Assembly (NCBI GenBank): GCA_014904845.1
Contig: MU119869.1
Span: 1 to 15,157, forward strand
Source of the DNA: Acephala macrosclerotiorum
Lineage: Eukaryota; Ascomycota; Leotiomycetes; Helotiales; Mollisiaceae
Reading direction: 5' to 3'
DNA: 15,157 bases
Below, in pieces: positions 1-7,440 of the stretch (its first letter is position 1; each line of letters starts with the position of its first letter). The position numbers and the translations under genes are program-made. Below the pieces are notes generated by a model, which worked only from the letters and a program-made list of their open reading frames with translations, did no database searches and was not told where the DNA came from.

Positions 1-2280
1 TTTTTATATTAAAAAATTATATTATAATTTACGTTTATAATATAATTATTTTATTATAATAAATAATATATTTAATTTATAATTTTTTTTATATTTAAAA
101 ATTTATATATTATAATATATAATAATTAAATTATATATATAATAAAATTACGTAAAACGAATAACGATTTTTATTTATTTTTAAATTTTAATATATTTAA
201 TATTTTTCGATCGCGTATTTAATTTAATATAAAAAAAAATATTATTGAAAAAAAAAATATATTTAAAAATTATAATTATTAAATTAATATTAAAAAACGT
301 TAAAATAAAATTTATAAAATTATAATAATATATTTATTATTTATAATATTAAATTAATAATATTATAATTTTTATAATTTTAAAAATAAATTAATAAAAT
401 CGAATTAATATTATAAATAATAAAAATAATTCGTTAATTTTTTAATAAAAACATTTTTTAATAATATTTTATTATTTAAAAAATTATTTAAAATTTGAAT
501 TATTAATAATATATTTTTTATTATATTTAATATTAATACGTTTAATTTTAATAATATAAATTTAATAATTTTATTTTTATATAATTTAAATTATTTTAAA
601 AAAAAAATTTAATTATTTAAAATAATATACGAAAATAAAATATATATTAAAAATAAAAATAAAATTAATATTTTTAAATAAAATAATATTAATTATAATT
701 ATAAAAAAAAATTAAATCGAATATAAATATTTAATTTTTAATTTTTAAAATTATATATAAAAATATTATTTTTAATCAAATATAAATTTAAAAACAATTT
801 ATTAAAATTATAAAAAATTAATATTTATAATTTAAAATATTAATCGAATTATTAAATAATTTAATAACGAATTTAAAAATAAATAATATAATAATTATAA
901 AATAATAATAAATATTTTATATATTTAAATAAAATTTAAATTGTATATTATTTATATTATAAAAAAATTTAATTATAAATTAATTCGTTTTTATTAATAA
1001 ATTAAATTTATAAATTAATTAATTAAAATAAAAATAAAAAATTTAAAATTTAATAATTTTTTTAATATTTTTATAATTATTTTTTTTTAAAAAATTTAAT
1101 AAAAAAATAATTTAAAAGTTTTATATAATAAATTATATTAAAAAATATATTAATTTTTTTAAATTAAATATTATTAAAAAAATTTATTATTAAAAAAAAT
1201 TTAAAATTTATTATAAAAATATTATTAATATAAATTTAATTAATAAAAGTTTTTTTTTATAATATTTAATTAAATTTATTTTAAAAATTTTTTAATTAAA
1301 ATTCGATTTTTAATATTAAAAAAAAAAATTTAATATATAATAAATATATATATATATTTTTATAAAAAAATTAATTAATTTTATTATTTTTATAAAATTT
1401 AATAAATTAAAAAAATAATAATAAAATAAAAATATATATTATATAAAAATTAAAATTAATTTTTTATTAATATTTTTTAATTAAAAATTAAAAATAAATA
1501 ATAAAATAAATTTAAATAAATTAAAATTTTTATATAATATTATATAATAAATATTTATAAATATTATAAATAATATTTAAATTTTTAATATAATTAATAA
1601 AATTTAAAAATAAAATAATATTAATTTATATTTAATAATAATTTTTTTTATTTAATATATATAAAAAAAATTTAAATATTATTATTTTTAATATAAATAA
1701 AATTTTTTAAAAATATATTATAATTTAAATTTAAATTCATAATTATATTATATATATATTTAATTTAAAAATTAAATTATATAAAATATTATATATTATA
1801 AATAAAACTTTTAATAAAACGAATTTAAAATACGATTTTTATAATTATTTTAATATTTATTTTTTAATTTTACGTTTATTTTATTTAATTATATAAATAA
1901 TTAAATATATTTAAAAAATTTTAATAATATTTAATTAAATTATTATATTTAAATAAAATTAATATTAATTTTTAAATTAAATAAATAATAAATTTTAATT
2001 ATTATATAAAAAATAAATTATAAATTTATTATTTTTTATTTTTTATTTTAAAAATTTAAAAAATATTTAAAATATTTATTTTATTATATTTATATTAAAA
2101 AATTTATTTTATAATAAAATAAATTATTATTATTTTAAATATAATTAATTTTATATTTTTATATTAATTATATTATATAATTATATTTAATTATAAAATT
2201 TATTAATTTATAATTTTATTATAATATTAAAATAATTATTATTATTTTTATAATAATTAAAAAATATTATATTATATAAT
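1..2280. repeat. AT-rich isochore, saturated RIP-like sequence (left flank)
   Basis: This stretch is almost pure A and T. A hand count of 1-600 gives 25 G or C bases (about 4%), of which 22 are in CpG dinucleotides. Stops are dense in every frame and I see no gene, tRNA or rRNA. Such a composition next to a normal-composition fungal gene is what exhaustive repeat-induced point mutation of old transposons leaves behind. The original element cannot be recognised, because nearly all non-CpG cytosines have been lost on both strands. I infer repeat origin from composition only; I could not detect a copy of this stretch elsewhere in the window. Confidence 0.8.
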
Positions 2281-2375
2281 ATCGCTATATAAATTAATAC
2301 TTTTAATTACGCGATCGCTGGTTCTAATTATAATTATAATAATTACAGCGTATTTATTTTTTATAATTAAGGCCG
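2281..2375. other. Sharp left boundary between AT isochore and gene island, with small hairpin
   Basis: Within about 100 bases the sequence passes from near-pure A/T to ordinary composition. The stretch holds the palindrome GCGATCGC (2311-2318). It also holds an imperfect hairpin in which CGCTG (2316-2320) pairs with CAGCG (2346-2350), and TAATTA (2325-2330) pairs with TAATTA (2340-2345), with a four-base bulge on the left arm. The TTTATT at about 2354 would read AATAAA on the minus strand, a possible but distant polyadenylation signal for the gene at 2977-5730. None of these sites has a demonstrated function. Confidence 0.45.
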
Positions 2376-2976
2376 TGGCTGTTAAACGTATGGCTGAGCG
2401 TAGTAAACTATTACCGAAAATTCCGTTTTCCCGATGTACTCCGAGTTGCACCATAAAAAAAAGTGGCCGATGTTTGCCAAAATCGACTGACTTCTCTTTC
2501 GGCTGTCGCGACGAACTTCAACAGAACAAATGCATGAATTTCGCCAGCATTTCACCACACATTCGGCTGACCGACGGTAGATTTTAGTCTCCTTGATCGC
2601 GTTATCCACTTTTGGCTTTCCTCAAATTTAGCCCTGGCACCCACTTATTGTACTAGGCTGACCGAAAGCATATTCTAGCTCTTTCACCAATGTTAAGTCA
2701 TCCACATCTTGCTCTTCCCCAATGCTAAATTTGTTGAATATTCTGGCTCTTTCCAATTGCATTGTCCTTCTCTGCCTCTCCCCTTTCTAGATATTCACGC
2801 TACACGAATTTACTCAGCTATGGTTCCAAGCTGCCACATAGTCTAGATGAAGGTCTTACCATTCGTTGAGTTATAGCATCACCGACAAAATCAAATTATC
2901 GCTCATGGTCGGCGCTATTCTAGGGAGAGAATTATAGTACCTTTAAGCAAACCACTTTCATCAATGCCGCCATTGT
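2376..2976. other. Ordinary-composition 3' flank of the HET/NB-ARC gene, no convincing gene
   Basis: This 600-base stretch has ordinary base composition and so escaped the erosion seen to its left. It lies directly downstream of the minus-strand gene and probably contains its 3' untranslated region. Short frames of about 60-75 codons occur on both strands near 2272-2609 but resemble no family, lack a signal peptide and overlap one another. A minus-strand frame of 44 codons at 2628-2762 has a protein-like composition, but I cannot assign it. All three minus-strand frames carry stops soon after 2977, so a TPR continuation is not visible without introns or damage. Confidence 0.5.
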
Positions 2977-5730
2977 CTAAAGGACAGGTGGCATTTTCTT
3001 GAAGCCGTGCTCTTCAACGGAGCTCAAAAGCTTGACAAAAACTGTACTAGTACATAAATCGTCTTCTGAGTCCATCATTTCGGTTGTGAAGTCCTTGAGC
3101 CGAACCACATGGGGCAGAAGATCATCCCAAATCTTCGGGTTTGGTGGTTTGCCTTGCTCGCTGGAATTGGCATGAACCCAAGCAGAAGACACTAAAGCTA
3201 CTGCCGTTGACAATGCTTTTTTAGATTCATTAGGATCCATAATTTTCCTCACTCCGTTTTGGACAAGTCTGTGAATCCTCAGTCCATCGCTCCCAGGAGA
3301 TCTCTCCACCAACCCAGAGTGTAGGAGATCGCTCCGACTTTGCAATAGGTCAGATTCATTCTGAGGGAGCTCCTCTAACGCAACTGTTCGTGATGGAATC
3401 AAAATAGTATCCTGGATAAAGTCGGGGTTCAAGAACGAAATAACTTGTAAGATTCCGCGGCTTGAAGGGGATAGTCTGTGGAAAGAAGAGAACAAAACGG
3501 TGGCTAAACTATGTTCATAGTTCCAATGCGAATATCGATCATCTAGCACCTTTGGTTTACTTTCATCGAACATGCGATTGAACTCTTCCAACGACAATCC
3601 TCTTCGGACGATCATACCAGCAATTTGTTCAATAGCGAGTGGGAGTCCGCCAAGCAGCTCACTTACTACTGCAAAATCCCATTTTGTTCTTGTCAGGCCG
3701 GTGAACATTTCTGACGATTCTTGGACTGTGAACGGTCCTAGAGCAATGTTCTTGGAACCCAATGCGTACCACGAATTAGGATCTCTGCAAGTGACGAACA
3801 CGCAACCGGGTCCGTTTGACGGCCAAAAGGATTGAAGTAAGGAGACGTCTTCGACGTTGTCAAAAACAAGTAACCACTTAACTAAATGGGTACTGCCGCT
3901 ACCACTTAGGACATTTGCGTGCTTGTCGAAGTCGGATAGCCACCGTAAAACTTCGCGGACATTTGTTTCGGTTGATGATCCATGTTCAGCAAGCTTGAGT
4001 TCGGAGGCAATACGTTGAAATCCATCATGAATTGTCTTGGTATTTTCGGCATGAATCCAAAATACCGCATCAAAAAGATCATTTTCAATACAATCGTAAG
4101 CGAACTCAACAGCGACTTGCGTCTTTCCAATACCCCCCACTCCGGATATTGTGTAGCTTGTTATGCTTCTAGCATGGCTCCTGAGATCTCTGCCGGATGG
4201 AAAGAACGTGTCTCTAAGTTTCTGTAGAACAGCCGCACGTCCGTAAAATTTTCTGTTTCGTGGCCACGGCATAGCTTTGGGGAAGCGTTGCCTGATCTTC
4301 TTCATATTAACCAGTACATCAGCCTGGTTTGTTGAGATCATCTGGTAAGCTTTGTGCAAGAAAGCAAGTTTACGAAAGGAAGGATCTGGAACATGGTTTA
4401 AACCATTCAACACTTCTGTGTTAATGGCGAAAGAAAGCTTCTTGGCTCCAGAAAAGATATTTTCTGTGTTTTCATGTTTCGCGATATCGACTCTGCTCCA
4501 TGATGGCTCAATGTTATCTCCAGATACAGAGGTGAATCTGGGTAGAATGTAAATATCCTTTACGTCAATGGCCTCTTGACCTGAGATTGGAAACCAGCGC
4601 CTCTTGCTGCGTTCGATAGGTCCTTCTTCAGAAGTTGTCCTCCAAAAGTGGCTGGCAGGGGTCTTAGCGGTTGTTCTCAAGAGAATTGCAGAAGGAATTC
4701 GATCCTCGCCATCAGTGCAGGCAAGAAAAACAGCGTAGAGTCCTTCGACTTCATCGATTCTGAGCAGAGGTAGCCGAATTGCTAATCCAGCATTTGTTAT
4801 AGCATAATCCAGTTTATTTCCTTCTGGAATTAACGCTTTATTATGCTCGCTATGTGAGAGTGACTTGAAGTTAGAAGAGTATTCGAACTGATCGGGCGAC
4901 AGCGCCAGCATCGTCGATATATGCTCGTAGCCGTGACTGATAGGAGCAATAGGAGGAGAGGTCCAGGCAAAGATTGTATGATCGTTTGAAGTCCTCATAA
5001 TTGCCTCTTGGAGGCGTATGAACGCATGACAGCCCTCTCCATACAAGGGGGGCATGTATACGCCAAAAATTCCCATTAAAGAATATGCCATATCCTCTAT
5101 CCGAGTCGTCTTCCTTCGAGCTGCCCACGACATCTTTTTAGAGATACTGATCAGCTGCGTCGTAGCTGGAAAATTTAGCACAATTGAGTCTATGCTAGTA
5201 ACACTCTCTATAACCGAAGAGAGCGACTCGTCAGTTTTGTATCCTAGGAAAGACCACGAACTATCGAAGAACTTGACGTGTCCAGGTGCTATAAGTTCTT
5301 GAAGTGTCCATCCTCGGGTGAACCAAGCGCTTCGCGAAAAAGACGACGAACCAAGATTTTCTTTAGCGCTGGAGTCGAGCAAGACGTCGTCCAAAAATGC
5401 GTAGCACACCGTAGATCGCTCGTAATATGTGAACATGGAAGTAATTGCTTCGGAAAGTTCTGCGCTGCTAGCCTTGTTTATACAACAGGTGTCAATCCAG
5501 ACATAGCGCAGTCCATCTCTTCGGGCTTCTTTGCAACAGCCTACAAGTTTCATATAACCCTTCTTGCCTTCTTCTCTGCCTGTTAACATGTCTTCGAAAG
5601 ACACCTCGTCCTCAGGGTCGCCCCATCTGTGAGAGAGAATAGCGTAATCAGAGACTTTGGTGTCTCGTTCGAGCCGTATTTTGAGCTTATCCTCGTGTCC
5701 GTACAGGACTTCCCAACTTAGAAGATGCAT
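2977..5730 (-). CDS. HET domain / NB-ARC NLR-like protein (heterokaryon incompatibility type), lacking a visible sensor repeat domain
   Basis: This 917-residue protein is a fungal NLR-like STAND ATPase, probably a cytosolic regulator of non-self-triggered cell death. A HET domain fills residues 28-160, with YAILSHRWG at 29-37, RYVWIDTCCINK at 75-86 and RGWTLQELIAP at 139-149. The HET-associated extension follows, with YSLMGIFGV at 216-224 and PPLYGEG at 227-233. NB-ARC begins near 488 (RKFYGR). It has Walker A GVGGIGKT at 530-537, Walker B LLVFDN at 620-625 (Asp624), a VFVTCRD strand at 644-650, GLPLA at 695-699, and IHRLVQ at 819-824 as a probable MHD-like site. HET proteins usually begin close to the YAILSHRW motif, which supports this start; the context GCTACATG is weak. 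No intron is needed across 2754 bases. Homologues of this architecture normally continue into TPR, WD40 or ankyrin repeats; here UAG stops the frame about 95 residues after the MHD-like site. All catalytic motifs are intact, so the gene may be active. The family is clear; the specific recognition role is inferred. Confidence 0.92.
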   Translation of the reverse strand: MHLLSWEVLYGHEDKLKIRLERDTKVSDYAILSHRWGDPEDEVSFEDMLTGREEGKKGYMKLVGCCKEARRDGLRYVWIDTCCINKASSAELSEAITSMFTYYERSTVCYAFLDDVLLDSSAKENLGSSSFSRSAWFTRGWTLQELIAPGHVKFFDSSWSFLGYKTDESLSSVIESVTSIDSIVLNFPATTQLISISKKMSWAARRKTTRIEDMAYSLMGIFGVYMPPLYGEGCHAFIRLQEAIMRTSNDHTIFAWTSPPIAPISHGYEHISTMLALSPDQFEYSSNFKSLSHSEHNKALIPEGNKLDYAITNAGLAIRLPLLRIDEVEGLYAVFLACTDGEDRIPSAILLRTTAKTPASHFWRTTSEEGPIERSKRRWFPISGQEAIDVKDIYILPRFTSVSGDNIEPSWSRVDIAKHENTENIFSGAKKLSFAINTEVLNGLNHVPDPSFRKLAFLHKAYQMISTNQADVLVNMKKIRQRFPKAMPWPRNRKFYGRAAVLQKLRDTFFPSGRDLRSHARSITSYTISGVGGIGKTQVAVEFAYDCIENDLFDAVFWIHAENTKTIHDGFQRIASELKLAEHGSSTETNVREVLRWLSDFDKHANVLSGSGSTHLVKWLLVFDNVEDVSLLQSFWPSNGPGCVFVTCRDPNSWYALGSKNIALGPFTVQESSEMFTGLTRTKWDFAVVSELLGGLPLAIEQIAGMIVRRGLSLEEFNRMFDESKPKVLDDRYSHWNYEHSLATVLFSSFHRLSPSSRGILQVISFLNPDFIQDTILIPSRTVALEELPQNESDLLQSRSDLLHSGLVERSPGSDGLRIHRLVQNGVRKIMDPNESKKALSTAVALVSSAWVHANSSEQGKPPNPKIWDDLLPHVVRLKDFTTEMMDSEDDLCTSTVFVKLLSSVEEHGFKKMPPVL

Positions 5731-5870
5731 GTAGCAACTAACCTTAGAATAAGGTCGTATAGGAAGAAAGCGAAACCGGTACCGATTTCCGCCGATCTCA
5801 GCTGCAAACAGCCCAGACCAGGAAGGTAGGCTAAAACAGGGTCTGAAAAGGAACGAAAATACGTGCGGTT

Positions 5871-5880
5871 GCTTTTATTT
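5871..5880 (-). promoter_or_regulatory. TATA-like element
   Basis: The minus strand reads AAATAAAAGC, lying roughly 140-150 bases upstream of the start codon of the HET/NB-ARC gene. It is not a canonical TATAAA. Many fungal promoters lack a TATA box, so this is only a candidate. Confidence 0.2.
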
Positions 5881-5890
5881 GGCCGGGGCC

Positions 5891-5907
5891 TTATCGTGGT
5901 AAGATAA
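5891..5907. promoter_or_regulatory. Inverted pair of GATA-factor sites
   Basis: TTATC (5891-5895) and GATAA (5903-5907) face each other across a seven-base spacer, about 160-175 bases upstream of the start codon. Paired GATA motifs are the known binding pattern of fungal GATA factors of the AreA/NIT2 and SreA families. The pair sits in the probable promoter, but a GATA site is short and can occur by chance. Confidence 0.25.
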
Positions 5908-6120
5908 TGAGAGCGGGCAACTTTCGTTGATGAAGCTCAAGTAGGGTGCTGGCCCCCTCCAATAGTTGCCTAATCACCATTTAAAAATTAGTGCCTTGCA
6001 GCCTCAGAAAAAAGTTCTTCCCTGTCTCAGCCACAGCCACCTCCAGCAAACCCGACCTGACCCCTGTTCGGCCCTTGTTAAGGTATGGAATTACTTATCG
6101 ACGGACTCTAAGAAGGGTCT

Positions 6121-6720
6121 AATAAGAATATTTTTTTAATTTGCGGAATAATATATAGCGGCTTACAAGTAACGCTTTTAATATCGCATTTTTATTAATT
6201 AACGTATAATTAATTATTTCGATTATTTAAAATATAATATAATATTTAATTAAATATATAATTTTATATAAAAATCGTATAATATATTTTAAAATATATT
6301 ATTTAAAATATTTAAAATATTATACGATATTTTTATATTTTTTATAATAATAAAAAATAAAATGTTTTTTTCGTTTTAAAAAAAAAATTTCATTTAACGA
6401 TTCATTAAACGAACTAATAATAAACGAGGTTTTTTTTTTTATTCGACGTATATTTTATTTTGTAAGTCTCGTAAAAACGTTTTTATAAAAAGTTATAAAA
6501 TTTTCGATTTTAATAATTTATTTTTATTTTAAATTTTAAATTAAAAACTTTTAATTTAAATATTTTATTAAAATAATAATTCGAATTTTATTAAATAATA
6601 AAATCGATAAATTAATAAACTTATTAATATTTAAAACAAAAACCAATTTATTATAAAATTTTATTATTAAAAAAACATTTTTTAAAATTTTCGTTTTTTA
6701 TTATTAAAAAAAATTTTTAT
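6121..6720. repeat. AT-rich transition zone right of the gene island
   Basis: Composition falls quickly to AT-rich sequence here, but with more scattered non-CpG C and G bases than in the outer isochore, for example around 6390-6480. No reading frame, tRNA or rRNA is visible. It contains the inverted repeat listed separately at 6267-6337. The zone looks like partly saturated RIP, either spread from a neighbouring repeat or in a less diverged copy. Confidence 0.5.
6267..6337. repeat. AT-rich inverted repeat with a central 24-base palindrome
   Basis: The arms 6267-6293 and 6311-6337 match as reverse complements over about 25 of 29 aligned positions, with two two-base gaps. Both arms keep the core TCGTATAATA, including a CpG. 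The left arm overlaps a perfect 24-base palindrome at 6279-6302 centred on TTTT/AAAA. Inverted repeats arise readily in AT-only DNA, but the shared CpG-containing core makes chance less likely here. It could be the remnant of a small transposon end or a hairpin. Confidence 0.5.
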
Positions 6721-7440
6721 ATACTAATTAATTACTAATAGTATTAACGGTTTATTAATAGCGCGCACTACGCAATTATTGTATGTTTAAAACTTTAGCG
6801 TCTAATAATAGTCGATTGGCAAGTAAATCTAAACTCATAAGAATACTAAAACTCTCGATTCTCGGCGACTATAAATAACTGCGCGCGATTTTTATATAGT
6901 TACATTTAATTAATTGAATCGTTTAATTTCTAAGTATCTCATTTTAAATTCTCAATATTCAATACTAATTAATTGTAGTACTCGCTCGCAATACTTATTA
7001 ATACTTTTTACGCGTGTAAATTTTACTTGAATCGATTAATTCTACGATCAAATTTTAAATAGTATTAATATTTTTAATTTTCATTTTTATTCATTTGTAT
7101 AATTTATAAAACGATAAAAATCTATTGATCGAATAAAGCGCGACTATTAACTTTTTAACGAAAAATATTAAAACTTAATAATTCTCAATTTTGCAATTTA
7201 ATATCTCAATGCGCGTTTAATAGATTTACTTGAAACTTTTATAATAGATTAAATAAATACTATAAATTATAAGTTTCAAATATTTAAGTATTTAATTTTA
7301 AATTGATATTATTAGTAATACTTTAATACTATTGATACTAGATTAATACTGTTGATATTAAATTAAAATAATCGATAGTACTAACAATCGATTAAATTAC
7401 TATTAACTCGCTAATAGTATTACTAGTATACGTGTTTTTC
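6721..7440. repeat. Partly eroded AT-rich block, probable degraded repeat or element
   Basis: This 720-base block stands out from both neighbours. It keeps many C and G bases outside CpG (CTC, ACT, AGT, TTGA, CAAT) and carries several GCGC clusters, at about 6761, 6881, 7138 and 7212. It has no usable reading frame and no tRNA-like structure that I can fold by eye. The 12-mer CTAATAGTATTA occurs at each end (6735-6746 and 7411-7422), and ATACTAATTAATT occurs at 6721-6733 and 6962-6974. These could be terminal or internal repeats of a non-autonomous element or a solo LTR. Without a second copy the identity is open. Confidence 0.4.
7324..7363. repeat. Two-copy 20-base tandem repeat with transition-only differences
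   Basis: The units 7324-7343 and 7344-7363 match at 17 of 20 positions. All three differences are transitions (A/G, C/T, G/A). A third, poorer unit may follow at 7364-7383. The repeat lies near the right end of the partly eroded block at 6721-7440. Confidence 0.5.

Larger units (their letters stand above)
5731..6120 (-). promoter_or_regulatory. 5' flank and probable promoter of the HET/NB-ARC gene
   Basis: This ordinary-composition stretch lies upstream of the minus-strand start codon and holds no coding frame I recognise. Candidate elements are a TATA-like AAATAAAAGC on the minus strand (5871-5880, about 145 bases upstream of the ATG), an inverted pair of GATA sites (5891-5907), and a CCAAT on the plus strand at 5959-5963. 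A pyrimidine-rich plus-strand segment (about 6016-6080) lies farther out. Erosion to AT-rich sequence starts at about 6120, so little more than 390 bases of upstream DNA remain in ordinary form. Assignment as promoter is by position; I cannot see the transcription start. Confidence 0.4.

Noticed and set aside
1..2280. Mitochondrial origin suggested by the very low G+C
   Set aside because: The adjoining gene is a nuclear-type HET/NB-ARC gene, no mitochondrial gene or tRNA is visible, and CpG-only retention fits RIP better than mitochondrial intergenic drift.
2316..2350. tRNA remnant suggested by GGTTCTAATT near a hairpin
   Set aside because: No acceptor, D or anticodon arms can be placed around it; only a short imperfect hairpin remains.
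2375..2587. Plus-strand frame of 70 codons with five cysteines, resembling a small cysteine-rich effector
   Set aside because: It has no signal peptide (the N-terminus is basic and polar), overlaps minus-strand frames of similar length, and resembles no family. The length is compatible with chance in ordinary-composition DNA.
2272..2609. Two minus-strand frames of 60 and 75 codons at the left border
   Set aside because: They overlap each other, one runs into the AT isochore with a run of isoleucines, and neither shows a domain or a plausible context.
2921..2941. Tiny minus-strand GT...AG interval just after the gene's stop region, considered as a 3' intron
   Set aside because: It is about 21 bases, too short for a fungal spliceosomal intron, and it lies beyond the UAG, so it would not rescue the frame.
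3572..5586. Several frames of 66-102 codons on both strands inside the HET/NB-ARC gene
   Set aside because: They lie in other frames of a long, clearly conserved coding region and have no recognisable domains. They are shadows of the gene.
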